Positions 34,679 through 43,211 of a stretch of 64,000 nucleotides of DNA are shown in pieces (the stretch's first letter is position 1; each line of letters starts with the position of its first letter). Under the pieces are notes generated by a model that did not search any database, was not told the origin of the DNA, and saw only the letters and a program-made list of their open reading frames with translations. Made by a program: the position numbers and the translations under genes. This stretch comes from Sphingomonadales bacterium (GTDB taxonomy: Bacteria > Pseudomonadota > Alphaproteobacteria > Sphingomonadales > Sphingomonadaceae), in contig JANXVZ010000006.1 of NCBI GenBank assembly GCA_025351405.1, positions 62,001-126,000 of the forward strand. The letters are read 5' to 3'.

Positions 34679-37501
34679 TCAGCCGAACGTACGCTGCCAC
34701 CAACCCTTGCGGGTCGACGAACCACTTTCAGACACAGCGGCGACGTCCGGCGCCTTGGCCGTCTCGACCGTGGCCGGGGTGAGGGCGGCGGCCTTGGCGG
34801 GGGAATCTTCCCGCGCCACGGTCCGCGCTGCCTTGGCTGGTTCTGCCCTGTCCTGAGCGGGCTTGACTTGAGCCGGCTTGAGCTCAGCAGGCGTGACCGG
34901 CGCTGGCTTGGCCGCAGCGACCTTGGCTGTGGACTTCACCGCCGCCTTTGCCACGACCTTTTCAGCAGTCGCGCCGGTGCTCTTTGCGGACGGCTTGCGC
35001 GCTGAAGCGGCCTTGGCCTTTGCCGGCGCTTTCGTCGTCTTGACAGCCGCATCCCGTTCGGTCGCAGCGGGCATTGCCGGTGCGACATCGGCCTTTGCCT
35101 TGCGCGGAGCCCGCTTCGGCTTTTCGAGCGTCGCGGCGTCCAGCGGCGCACTCTCGACAACGACAGCAGAAGCCCGGCGCGACTTGCGAACCGGCCGTTC
35201 AGCGACTGCTTCGGTCGCAACCACCTCTACCGGTTCCGGCGCAGCGCCTTCGACGGCAGCAGCCTTGCGACGACGGGGCGCGCGCCTGGACTTGCCTTCA
35301 TCGACGCCGACGTCTTCGACCTTGGCGACGGCGGTGACCCGCGGCGGCGCGGCGGCCTCGTCGGTGGGGGCATCGGCGCTTGCCTCGATGCCCACATCCA
35401 ACCCGGCATCGTCACGACCACCTTCACGCTTGCCGCCGCGGCGTCCACGACGACGGCGCTTGCGATCGCCACGTTCGCGTTCGCCCCGCGCATCGGTTCC
35501 CGCATCGCCGCCATCGGTCGCGGCATCGACGTCCGCCGTGGCTGCAGCATCGGCAGACACTTCACCGTCGGCAGCGCGCGTTTCATCGGGCCGTGCATCG
35601 TCAGGTCGTGTATCATCCTTGTCGCGGCCGCGACCACGGCGGCGGCGCTTGTTGCGACCACTGCGCTCGGACCCTTCGGCGCGCGGCGCACGGTCACCGG
35701 CGGCGCGCGGCGACCGCGCTTCGCCCTCCTCGCCTTCGTCGTCGAATTCGTCCTCGATATCGTCCGGGTCATCCTCGATTCGCACCGGAGCCGGCAGGGC
35801 GCGCATCTCGACCTTCTTGGTCGGAGGCGGTCCATTGGCATCGACAATGAAATTGGGCCCGATCAGCGATTCATCGGGCACCGTGACGATGGTGACGCCG
35901 TAAAGTTCCTCGAGTTCGGCAAGTTCGATACGCTTGCGATTGAGAATATAGACTGCAACCTCTTCGCCGGCGCGCAGGGTGAATTCGCTGGTACGACCGC
36001 GCAGGGCTTCGGCTTCGAGGGCGCGCAAGGCTGCGAGGGCTGCGGAAGCGACCGAGCGCACCATGCCGGTGCCTTCGCACATCGGGCAAATATGCGTGGA
36101 GGCCTCCAGGATGCCGGTACGCAGCCGCTGCCGGCTCATTTCCATGAGGCCGAACGCGGAGATGCGGCCGATCTGGACGCGGGCGCGATCATTCTTCAGC
36201 GCCTCCTTCATCTGGCGCTCGACGCGGCGGACGTTGGCGGAAACTTCCATGTCGATGAAATCGATGACTACAAGCCCCGCCATGTCGCGGAGCCGCAGCT
36301 GGCGACCGACTTCATCGGCGGCTTCAAGGTTGGTCTTGGTTGCGGTTTCCTCGATGCCATACTCGCGGGTCGAACGCCCGGAGTTGACGTCGATCGAGAC
36401 AAGCGCTTCGGTCGGGTTGATGACGATATAGCCACCGGATTTGAGCTGGACGACCGGCTGGTACATGCCCTCCAGCTGCGCCTCGACGCCAAAACGCTGA
36501 AACAGCGGCACATTATCGGAATATTCGACCACCTTCGGGCCGTGTCCAGGCATCAGCATGGCCATGAAGCGCGAGGCGTCGGCGAAACCCTCCGCGCCTT
36601 CGACTAGCACCTGCTCGATATCGCGGTGATAGATGTCGCGGACCGCACGCTTGATCAGGTCGGAATCCTGATGGATCAGCGCCGGCGCCGATGACGAAAG
36701 GGTCTTTTCCCGAATTTCGTCCCACAGCCGGGTCAGATAATCGAAATCGCGGCGAATGTCCTCGGACGAGCGCTTCAGGCCGGCGGTGCGGACAATGGCA
36801 CCCATGCCGGCCGGCAGCTTCAAGTCTGCCATGATGGTCTTCAAGCGCCGGCGATCGGCGAGGTTCGAAATCTTGCGGCTGATGCCGCCGCCGTGCGCCG
36901 TATTGGGCATCAGCACGCAATAGCGGCCGGCGAGTGACAGATAGGTGGTCAACGCCGCCCCCTTGGAGCCCCGCTCTTCCTTGACGACCTGGATCAGCAG
37001 CACCTGGCGGCGGCGGATGACCTCCTGGATCTTGTAGCGGCGACGCAGCGACTGGCGCTTGCGGCGCAGCGCATCGGTAGGCTCGTCATGCTGGCCGCCC
37101 GTTTCCGCGAGCTCGCCGGTCGATTCGCTGCGTTCGTCGCCGCCGTCGTCTTCGGCATGCTCGTCGTGTTCGCCATCATGATCGCCGTCGTGATCGCCAT
37201 CATGGTCGCTGGCGAACTCCGCCTCCTCGCGCAGCAGCGCCTCGCGGTCTTCGCGCGGGATCTGGTAGTAATCCGGGTGGATTTCCGAAAAGGCGAGGAA
37301 CCCGTGGCGGTTGCCGCCATATTCGACAAATGCGGCCTGGAGGGAAGGCTCGACCCTGGTGACCTTGGCGAGGTAGATATTGCCCTTGAGCTGCTTCCTG
37401 TCGGCAGCCTCGAAATCAAACTCCTCGATGCGTTGTCCGTTGACCACGGCGACCCGGGTTTCCTCCGGGTGGCGGGCATCGATCAGCATACGTAGTGACA
37501 T
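34679..37501 (-). CDS. rne: ribonuclease E/G
   Basis: A 940-residue endoribonuclease of mRNA decay and rRNA processing. The S1 RNA-binding domain (about 35-185) is interrupted by a His/Asp/Glu-rich insert (about 95-135). The catalytic core has DVNSGR and VIDFIDME (metal-binding aspartates) and the Zn-link CPMCEGTG. After about residue 560 comes a long low-complexity Arg/Asp then Lys/Ala-rich tail, the presumed degradosome scaffold, ending GWWQRTFG. The start matches the family (MLIDARHPEETRVAVV). It is preceded by a 471-nt gap. Confidence 0.95.
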   Translation of the reverse strand: MSLRMLIDARHPEETRVAVVNGQRIEEFDFEAADRKQLKGNIYLAKVTRVEPSLQAAFVEYGGNRHGFLAFSEIHPDYYQIPREDREALLREEAEFASDHDGDHDGDHDGEHDEHAEDDGGDERSESTGELAETGGQHDEPTDALRRKRQSLRRRYKIQEVIRRRQVLLIQVVKEERGSKGAALTTYLSLAGRYCVLMPNTAHGGGISRKISNLADRRRLKTIMADLKLPAGMGAIVRTAGLKRSSEDIRRDFDYLTRLWDEIREKTLSSSAPALIHQDSDLIKRAVRDIYHRDIEQVLVEGAEGFADASRFMAMLMPGHGPKVVEYSDNVPLFQRFGVEAQLEGMYQPVVQLKSGGYIVINPTEALVSIDVNSGRSTREYGIEETATKTNLEAADEVGRQLRLRDMAGLVVIDFIDMEVSANVRRVERQMKEALKNDRARVQIGRISAFGLMEMSRQRLRTGILEASTHICPMCEGTGMVRSVASAALAALRALEAEALRGRTSEFTLRAGEEVAVYILNRKRIELAELEELYGVTIVTVPDESLIGPNFIVDANGPPPTKKVEMRALPAPVRIEDDPDDIEDEFDDEGEEGEARSPRAAGDRAPRAEGSERSGRNKRRRRGRGRDKDDTRPDDARPDETRAADGEVSADAAATADVDAATDGGDAGTDARGERERGDRKRRRRGRRGGKREGGRDDAGLDVGIEASADAPTDEAAAPPRVTAVAKVEDVGVDEGKSRRAPRRRKAAAVEGAAPEPVEVVATEAVAERPVRKSRRASAVVVESAPLDAATLEKPKRAPRKAKADVAPAMPAATERDAAVKTTKAPAKAKAASARKPSAKSTGATAEKVVAKAAVKSTAKVAAAKPAPVTPAELKPAQVKPAQDRAEPAKAARTVAREDSPAKAAALTPATVETAKAPDVAAVSESGSSTRKGWWQRTFG
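37172..37207. repeat. 12-bp repeat in rne encoding Asp-His-Asp-Gly
   Basis: Three 12-bp units (GCCATCATGATC-like) in tandem at 37172-37183, 37184-37195 and 37196-37207 encode three DHDG repeats in RNase E, within a wider acidic/His stretch (EHDEHAEDD). Such a motif could bind metal ions and could vary in number between strains by slippage. Confidence 0.8.
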
Positions 37502-37972
37502 TGTTGGGCTCCATGGCGCGGCGGGCTCGGCCTGAAAGGCGCAAGCGGGGGCGCATATGCGGGGTGCCAGCGGCGCGGAAGGGCGCGCGCTGGAAAGATT
37601 TTGGCGAAATGATGCAATGATTGTCGGAGCGCGAATCGCCAGTCGATGCCGGCCATGCCCGGTCGGCCCGAAGGGCGTTCCCGGCTGGACAAATTGGCAT
37701 CAGGCTCATCGCACCCCTTAGGCAAAGACGGCCAATGTTGTGGCCGGTCGGCAAGTTTCGCGGGCGACTTCGCCAAACACCGTCTGGGCAGACGACAGGA
37801 CAAAGACCCGGGAAAGGCAACAGCCAAGCTGTCGCAATGATATGACTAGCAGTGTAGATGCGGGGCGGCAAGAGTGCTGGCGTTCAACGCGGATGGGGCC
37901 GCACCTTGCCGGTGCAGCCCCAATTTTTCCGCTAGCGCGACATGGCCTCCCGCGTGGAGGCCGGGCGTTTGA
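37502..37972. other. 471-nt intergenic region between rpsD and rne
   Basis: The longest gene-free stretch of the window. It includes the probable 5' leader and promoter of rne, a perfect GGCCTCC/GGAGGCC hairpin at 37944-37962 behind rpsD and a plus-strand intrinsic terminator at 37895-37928. I see no convincing protein frame; a 74-codon plus-strand frame at 37621 has no family features. RNase P RNA and tmRNA signatures were looked for and not found. Confidence 0.6.
37895..37928 (+). terminator. plus-strand intrinsic terminator without an obvious gene
   Basis: GGGGCCGCACC and GGTGCAGCCCC pair in 10 of 11 positions over a TTGCC loop and are followed by AATTTTT on the plus strand. On the minus strand, used by rpsD and rne, no T-run follows. 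The form is that of a rho-independent terminator for rightward transcription, but no plus-strand gene precedes it. Confidence 0.6.
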
Positions 37973-38584
37973 TTAGCGCGAATAGAATTCGACGACGAGG
38001 TTGGGTTCCATCTTCACCGGATAGGGAACTTCATCGAGCGAGGGCACGCGGACATATGAGGCCTTGGGGCCGTCGACGGCGACATATTCCGGCACTTCAC
38101 GCTCGGTGAGGCCCTGCGCTTCCATGACCAGGGCCATTTCCTTGGCCTTGGCGCCCAATTCAATGGTGTCGCCCGGCGACAGCTTGGCGGATGCAATGTT
38201 GCAGCGCTTGCCGTTCACGAGGATGTGGCCGTGGTTGACGATCTGGCGGGCGGCAAAGATCGTCGGCGCAAACTTGGCGCGATAGACGACCATGTCGAGG
38301 CGCTGTTCGAGAAGCCCGATGAGATTCTGCGAGGTATCGCCCTTCATGCGGACAGCGGCATCATAGATGCTGCGGAACTGCTTTTCGGTGACGTCGCCGT
38401 AATAGCCCTTGAGCTTCTGCTTGGCCTTCAACTGGATGCCGAAGTCCGAAACCTTGCTCTTGCGGCGCTGGCCATGCTGGCCGGGGCCGTATTCGCGCTT
38501 GTTGACCGGCGACTTGGGGCGACCCCAGATATTTTCGCCCATGCGGCGATCGAGTTTGTACTTGGAACTGTGGCGTTTGCTCAT
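37973..38584 (-). CDS. rpsD: 30S ribosomal protein S4
   Basis: A 203-residue ribosomal protein S4, which binds 16S rRNA early in small-subunit assembly. The N-terminus [30 protein letters not shown] is characteristic, and the S4 domain ([37 protein letters not shown]) is clear. In alphaproteobacteria rpsD is usually monocistronic, as here. Confidence 0.98.
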   Translation of the reverse strand: MSKRHSSKYKLDRRMGENIWGRPKSPVNKREYGPGQHGQRRKSKVSDFGIQLKAKQKLKGYYGDVTEKQFRSIYDAAVRMKGDTSQNLIGLLEQRLDMVVYRAKFAPTIFAARQIVNHGHILVNGKRCNIASAKLSPGDTIELGAKAKEMALVMEAQGLTEREVPEYVAVDGPKASYVRVPSLDEVPYPVKMEPNLVVEFYSR

Positions 38585-38716
38585 GTCTTCGCTTTCGATT
38601 TGCTGCTATTGGCCCGCCACACGGCAGGCGCGAACCCCGGCCTCGCACCGCCGGACGTGGGGGTCTGGCGCGGCCACTGCTTCACCGGGGGTGCAGGGCC
38701 AATTGCGAAGCGGCGG

Positions 38717-38745
38717 CGGTTAGACGAGCAATGGCCCGCGGTCAA
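38717..38745 (-). promoter_or_regulatory. candidate sigma70 promoter of rpsD
   Basis: On the minus strand TTGACC (38745-38740) and TAACCG (38722-38717) are spaced by 17 nt. The -35 box is near consensus; the -10 is weak. The position, about 130 nt before the ATG, is reasonable for a ribosomal protein gene. Confidence 0.35.
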
Positions 38746-38815
38746 GTCGTCCTTGACTTTTCAGCCCTGTCCCGTCAGACGCCACGCTTCTTAAAAGCTG
38801 CCGGAGTTACCGCCC

Positions 38816-39157
38816 ATGGCGCGCGTTACCGTCGAAGATTGCGTCGACAAGATCCCCAATCGCTTCGACCTGGTGCTGCTTGCCGCAACCCGCGCCCGCG
38901 CCATCTCGAGCGGCGCCGAAATCCTCGTCGATCGCGACCGTGACAAAAACCCCGTTGTCGCCCTGCGTGAGATCGCCGACGAGATGATCAAGCCGGCGGA
39001 TCTCAAGGAAGCGCTTACCCAGTCGATGCAGCGCGTCGTCGCCAATGAAGACGATACGCCCGATGCCATCGGCTCCCTGTCGGCATCGGCCGAAGCGTTG
39101 CGGATCACGGCGGCCCAGCCGCCGCGCAACCAGAACCTCGGTCCCGACTACGAATAG
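38816..39157 (+). CDS. rpoZ: RNA polymerase omega subunit
   Basis: A 113-residue omega subunit, which helps assemble RNA polymerase and can be a ppGpp site. [31 protein letters not shown] and REIADE are family marks. It stands divergent from rpsD; the usual neighbour in many bacteria is the RelA/SpoT gene, which here lies 1.9 kb downstream, separated by the two cytochrome genes. Confidence 0.97.
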   Translation: MARVTVEDCVDKIPNRFDLVLLAATRARAISSGAEILVDRDRDKNPVVALREIADEMIKPADLKEALTQSMQRVVANEDDTPDAIGSLSASAEALRITAAQPPRNQNLGPDYE

Positions 39158-39158
39158 C

Positions 39159-39188
39159 CGGGCGCGGCCGCTGCTGGCGGCGTGCCCG
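39159..39188. terminator. imperfect hairpin after rpoZ
   Basis: CGGGC and GCCCG enclose a second CCGC/GCGG pairing over TGCTG. It follows the rpoZ stop immediately and ends one base before the FNR-like box, so it may separate rpoZ transcription from the cytochrome promoter. No T-run follows. Confidence 0.35.
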
Positions 39189-39202
39189 TTGACCCAGATC
39201 AA
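39189..39202. promoter_or_regulatory. FNR/FixK-type binding site upstream of the cytochrome operon
   Basis: TTGACCCAGATCAA matches the FNR/FixK consensus TTGAT-N4-ATCAA in all but one position. Its centre (39195.5) is 41.5 nt before 39237. A TAGAAA at 39225-39230 would be a suitable -10 for a start at about 39237, the classical geometry of class II FNR-activated promoters. The ATG of the porin-cytochrome is at 39254. I infer activation at low oxygen. Confidence 0.6.
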
Positions 39203-39253
39203 GGTGACCCCTCGGACTTGAAGCTAGAAACCGGCTCCTGAGGGAGCCCGGCC

Positions 39254-40663
39254 ATGCCTTTGAACACTGCAGGTTTGCACGATCAGCGGCCCGAAGGCGA
39301 TGCTCGCCAGGGCAATTTGCGCAGGCACGCCGTCGCCGCGTCCGTGTCGCGCGTCATGCGCCTTGTCGTGGCGGCGCAATTGGGAGCGGCAGCGTTGCCT
39401 GCAGCGGCGGTGCCGAGCTTTGCAGCCCAGACAGGCCAGCCCTGCACAGCCTGCCACGTTGGCGGTTTCGGCCCGCAACTGACCGCATTTGGCCGCAGTT
39501 TCAAGATCGGCGGCTACACCAATCGCGTCGTGCCCTTCAACGTGCCGATTTCGGCGCAGGTCGTCGCATCCTATCTGCACACACGGCTTGATCAATCGGC
39601 GCCGCCGACGCCTGATTTTCACGTCAACAACAATCTGGCGCTCGACCAGGTCGGGCTGTTTCTTGCGGGCGGCGTGGGCAGCCATTTCGGCGGTTTTGCC
39701 CAGGTTACCTATGATGGCGTCGGCAAAGCCTGGTCGTGGGACAATCTCGACCTGCGCGCGGTCACCACGACGACAATTGCCGGCACCGACGCCGTCGTCG
39801 GGATCAGCTTGAACAATTCGCCGGCGACGCAGGATCCGTGGAATACGCTGCCCGCCTGGGGCTTCCCTTACACCGGTTCCGCTATCGCGCCGTCGCCCGC
39901 GGCTGCGCCGCTGTTCGTCGGCGGGCTGGCGCAGAACGTGCTGGGATTGACGGCCTATGCATGGCTCGATTCAAAATTCTATGTCGAAGCCGGCGGCTAT
40001 CGCACACCCACGACGGGAACGCTGAGGTGGCTGGGTGCCGATCCCTATTCGCCCGGCGACATACTCGGCGTCGCGCCCTATGCGCGGCTGGCCTATCAGC
40101 GCAGCCTGGGGGGCGGCGATCTTGAAATCGGCGCCTTCCTGCTCCGCGCCAGCCTTCACCCGGGCCGCGATGCCACGACCGGTACGCGTGACCGATACTC
40201 CGATATCGGCGCGGATGCCTCCTACATCCTGCCGCGCGCCAATGGCGATGTCGCAACGCTCAACGCGCGGTATATCCACGAATCATCACAGCTCGATGCC
40301 TCCTACGCCCTTGGCAACACGAGCTTTGCCTCCGGCACCATGAACGACTGGCGAATCGACGGGTCCTATTATTGGCGCAACGCCATCGGCGCCACGGTCG
40401 GCTGGTTCGACACTTCGGGATCGACCGATCCCCTGCGCTTTGGCGGCCGCACCGGGCGGCCCGACAGCAGCGGCGTCCTGCTCCAGCTCGACGGCACGCC
40501 ATTTGGCGAGGGATCCCCCGTCGGTCGCTGGTTCAACGTCAGGATGGGTGTGCAATACACGATCTACACGCGCTTCGACGGCGCCGGGACGGATTTTGAC
40601 GGCCTTGGCACCAACGCCAGCGCCAACAACACGCTGAGGATCTTTACATGGCTCGCATTCTGA
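39254..40663 (+). CDS. outer-membrane cytochrome c-porin fusion, Cyc2-like
   Basis: A 469-residue protein. AGGGAG 7 nt before the ATG fixes the start, giving a long signal sequence (hydrophobic about 35-55, RLVVAAQLGAAALPAAA). Right after it comes PSFAAQTGQPCTACH (heme motif CTACH at 64-68) and then LTAFGRSFKIGGYT, the motif of the fused monoheme cytochrome-porin family that includes Cyc2, the outer-membrane Fe(II) oxidase of iron oxidisers. The rest is about 380 residues of alternating, Gly/aromatic-rich strands ending IFTWLAF with a terminal Phe, as in outer-membrane barrels. It probably passes electrons across the outer membrane to the cytochrome encoded next, with a 16-nt overlap. Many non-iron-oxidising bacteria have relatives, so the substrate is unproven. 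Confidence 0.8.
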   Translation: MPLNTAGLHDQRPEGDARQGNLRRHAVAASVSRVMRLVVAAQLGAAALPAAAVPSFAAQTGQPCTACHVGGFGPQLTAFGRSFKIGGYTNRVVPFNVPISAQVVASYLHTRLDQSAPPTPDFHVNNNLALDQVGLFLAGGVGSHFGGFAQVTYDGVGKAWSWDNLDLRAVTTTTIAGTDAVVGISLNNSPATQDPWNTLPAWGFPYTGSAIAPSPAAAPLFVGGLAQNVLGLTAYAWLDSKFYVEAGGYRTPTTGTLRWLGADPYSPGDILGVAPYARLAYQRSLGGGDLEIGAFLLRASLHPGRDATTGTRDRYSDIGADASYILPRANGDVATLNARYIHESSQLDASYALGNTSFASGTMNDWRIDGSYYWRNAIGATVGWFDTSGSTDPLRFGGRTGRPDSSGVLLQLDGTPFGEGSPVGRWFNVRMGVQYTIYTRFDGAGTDFDGLGTNASANNTLRIFTWLAF

Positions 40664-41007
40664 TCGCAGCTGCCCTGGTCCTTGCCGCAGGGCCGGCTAT
40701 TGCCGATCCCGTCGCCGGGCAAAAAGCCTTCCAGTCGCAATGCGCGATTTGCCATGCCGTCGTCGCGGGCAGCAAGAAGATCGGACCGAGCCTGTTCGGC
40801 GTCGTCGGGCGCCAATCGGGAACGGTGCCGGGTTTTGCCTACAGCACGGGGATGGCGGCGGCCAAGCTGGTCTGGACCTCGTCGACTCTCGACACCTATC
40901 TCGCGGCGCCGGCAAAACTGGTGCATGGCACCAAGATGGCCTTTGCCGGCGTCGGCAAGCCTGCCCAGCGTAGCGATGTCATCGATTATCTCGCCACGCT
41001 GAAATAG
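40648..41007 (+). CDS. periplasmic class I cytochrome c
   Basis: A 119-residue exported cytochrome c: signal peptide at 1-19 (ILIAAALVLAAGPAIA), heme motif CAICH at 32-36 and Met97 in GTKMAFAG as the axial ligand. VGRQSGTVPGFAYSTGM is typical of mitochondrial-type/c2 cytochromes. GAGGA 7 nt before the ATG supports the start, inside the last codons of the porin-cytochrome gene. It is the natural periplasmic electron carrier for the fusion protein, and would pass electrons to or from an oxidase, bc1 complex or reaction centre encoded elsewhere. Confidence 0.93.
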   Translation: MARILIAAALVLAAGPAIADPVAGQKAFQSQCAICHAVVAGSKKIGPSLFGVVGRQSGTVPGFAYSTGMAAAKLVWTSSTLDTYLAAPAKLVHGTKMAFAGVGKPAQRSDVIDYLATLK

Positions 41008-41010
41008 CCT

Positions 41011-41034
41011 TTGCAGCCCTGCACCGGGCTGCAA
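41011..41034. terminator. strong hairpin after the cytochrome operon
   Basis: TTGCAGCCC and GGGCTGCAA form a perfect 9-bp stem with a TGCACC loop, 3 nt after the cytochrome stop. There is no T-run, so it may stabilise the mRNA 3' end or act with Rho. Confidence 0.45.
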
Positions 41035-41078
41035 CACATGCCGCGCTTGCGCCGCGGCCTTCTGCGACCCACTATCGG

Positions 41079-43184
41079 ATGATGTTGCGCCAGTATGAAC
41101 TTGTCGAACGCGTAAAGGCGTATGATCCGGATGCCGACGAAGACCTGCTGAACCGCGCTTATGTCTTCTCCATGAAAGCGCATGGCAGCCAGTTGCGTGC
41201 CAGCGGTGACCCCTATTTCAGCCATCCGATCGAAGTCGCCGGCATCCTGACCGACCTGAAACTCGACGACGAGACCATCGCGACCGGCATCCTCCATGAC
41301 ACCATCGAGGACACCGTCGCCACCCAGGAACAGATCGACCGGCTGTTCGGCAAGAACGTCGGTCGGCTGGTCGACGGCGTCACCAAGCTTTCGAAAATCG
41401 AGGCGCAGACCGACAGCGAGCGCCAGGCCGAGAACCTGCGCAAATTCCTCCTTGCCATGTCGAACGACATTCGCGTGCTGCTGGTCAAGCTGGCCGATCG
41501 ACTGCACAACATGCGGACGCTCCATCACATCAAGTCCGATGCCAAGCGGCTGCGCATCGCGCGCGAAACGATGGATATCTACGCCCCACTTGCCGAACGG
41601 ATCGGCATGTACAGCTTCATGGACGAGTTGCAGGAGCTGGCTTTTCGCGAGCTGGAGCCGGAAGGCCATGCGACGATCACGGCGCGTCTCGCCAAGCTGC
41701 GGGAGGGCGGCGGTGACCTGGTGGCGCGCATTGCGTCGGGTATGAAGCTGGTCCTGGCGCAAAAGGGCATCGACGCTGAAGTGACCGGCCGCGAAAAACG
41801 TCCATACTCGATCTGGCGCAAGATGCAGGGCCGCCAGATGAGCTTCGAGGCGCTGCCCGATGTCATGGCATTTCGCATCATCGTCGACGACGAGGCTGAA
41901 TGTTACCGCGCGCTGGGTGTCATCCACGGACGCTGGCCGACCGTCATCGGCCGCTTCAAGGACTTCATATCGACGCCCAAGCGCAACGGCTACAAGAGCA
42001 TCCACACCACCGTGCTGCATGGCGAGAACAGCCGCATCGAGGTGCAGATACGCACCAGGCGCATGCATGAGGAAGCAGAAAACGGCCTTGCCGCGCATTG
42101 GGCCTATAAACAGGGCGACGAGGGCAGCGGCGCCCGCGAGGCCTATCCCTGGCTCGAAGATCTGCTCGACGTGCTCCACGACGCGGCCAGTCCCGAGGAG
42201 TTGCTGGAAAACGCCCGGCTGGCGATGTTCCAGGATCAGGTTTTCGTCTTCACCCCCAAGGGCGCTTTGCACCAGTTGCCCAAGGATTCCACCCCGGTCG
42301 ACTTCGCCTATGCCGTCCATTCCGACCTGGGCGACAGCTGCGTCGGCGCCAAGGTCAACGGACGCGTCGTGCCGCTGCGTACCCGGCTGACCAATGGCGA
42401 CCAGGTCGAGATCTTGCGGTCAAAGGTCAAGGCGCCCGATCCCGCCTGGGCCGGCTTCGTCGCCAGCGCCAAGGCGCGCGCCGCCGTGCGCCGCCATGTC
42501 CGCCAAAAGACTCGCGAGGAAAGCCTCGCCATGGGCAGCAAGCTGCTCGAATCGCTTGGATTGCGGCTGAAAGTCAACCTTGACGACAATATGGTCGCAC
42601 CGGCGCTGGCGCGGCTGAAGCTGCCCGATCGCACCGCGTTGATGCTGGCGATGGCGAGCAACGCCCTGACCGATGCGCAGGTATCGGAGGCGCTGGTGCC
42701 AGGCTCCACCGCCGGCCAGAAACCGGCGCGCAAGCGCGGCAAGCCGGGGCCCGCGGCAATTTCCATCCATGGCCTGACTGCCGGCGTGGCATTCGAGCTC
42801 GGCGCCTGTCATCCGATCCCGGGCGACCGCATCGTCGGCATCCGCCACGCGGGTAAGCCGATCGTCATCCACACCATCGATTGCACGAGCCTTGCGGAGG
42901 AGGATGGCGAATGGCTGGAAGTGTCATGGGGCGACGAGACCGAGGGCGCCGCCGCGCAACTCGCGATTGTCGTCCATAACCAGCCCGGCGCCCTTGCCGC
43001 CATGGCGGCGGTGCTCGCCACCCACAATGCCAACATCGTGAACTTCCGCCTGAAGCATCGCGACCGCGAATTCCACACCGATATCATCGACATCGAAGTC
43101 GAGGACCTGAAACACCTGACCCGCATCATTGCCGCGCTGCGAACCTTGCAGGCGGTGGTTTCGGTGGAACGGGTGCGGGGTTAA
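41079..43184 (+). CDS. rsh: bifunctional (p)ppGpp synthetase/hydrolase (RelA/SpoT)
   Basis: A 701-residue stringent-response enzyme. The HD hydrolase domain has HPIEVAGILTDL and HDTIED; the synthetase domain has RMKxGYKSIHTTV-like NGYKSIHTTV and EVQIRT; then TGS (VFVFTPKGALHQLPKDSTPVDFAY) and a C-terminal ACT domain (IVVHNQPGALAAMAAVLA). An intact HDTIED suggests both activities, as expected when a species has one long Rsh protein. It lies downstream of the cytochrome operon and close to rpoZ. Confidence 0.95.
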   Translation: MMLRQYELVERVKAYDPDADEDLLNRAYVFSMKAHGSQLRASGDPYFSHPIEVAGILTDLKLDDETIATGILHDTIEDTVATQEQIDRLFGKNVGRLVDGVTKLSKIEAQTDSERQAENLRKFLLAMSNDIRVLLVKLADRLHNMRTLHHIKSDAKRLRIARETMDIYAPLAERIGMYSFMDELQELAFRELEPEGHATITARLAKLREGGGDLVARIASGMKLVLAQKGIDAEVTGREKRPYSIWRKMQGRQMSFEALPDVMAFRIIVDDEAECYRALGVIHGRWPTVIGRFKDFISTPKRNGYKSIHTTVLHGENSRIEVQIRTRRMHEEAENGLAAHWAYKQGDEGSGAREAYPWLEDLLDVLHDAASPEELLENARLAMFQDQVFVFTPKGALHQLPKDSTPVDFAYAVHSDLGDSCVGAKVNGRVVPLRTRLTNGDQVEILRSKVKAPDPAWAGFVASAKARAAVRRHVRQKTREESLAMGSKLLESLGLRLKVNLDDNMVAPALARLKLPDRTALMLAMASNALTDAQVSEALVPGSTAGQKPARKRGKPGPAAISIHGLTAGVAFELGACHPIPGDRIVGIRHAGKPIVIHTIDCTSLAEEDGEWLEVSWGDETEGAAAQLAIVVHNQPGALAAMAAVLATHNANIVNFRLKHRDREFHTDIIDIEVEDLKHLTRIIAALRTLQAVVSVERVRG

Positions 43185-43211
43185 GGCGCCGAGCTGTGGA
43201 TTTGGCCGGGC

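Noticed and set aside
37621-37845. 74-codon plus-strand frame ahead of the orphan terminator
   Set aside because: No RBS, no family features, Arg/Pro-rich composition; not accepted as a gene.
37502-37972. RNase P RNA or tmRNA in the rne-rpsD gap
   Set aside because: The conserved RNase P stretch GAGGAAAGTCC and tmRNA ends were not found.
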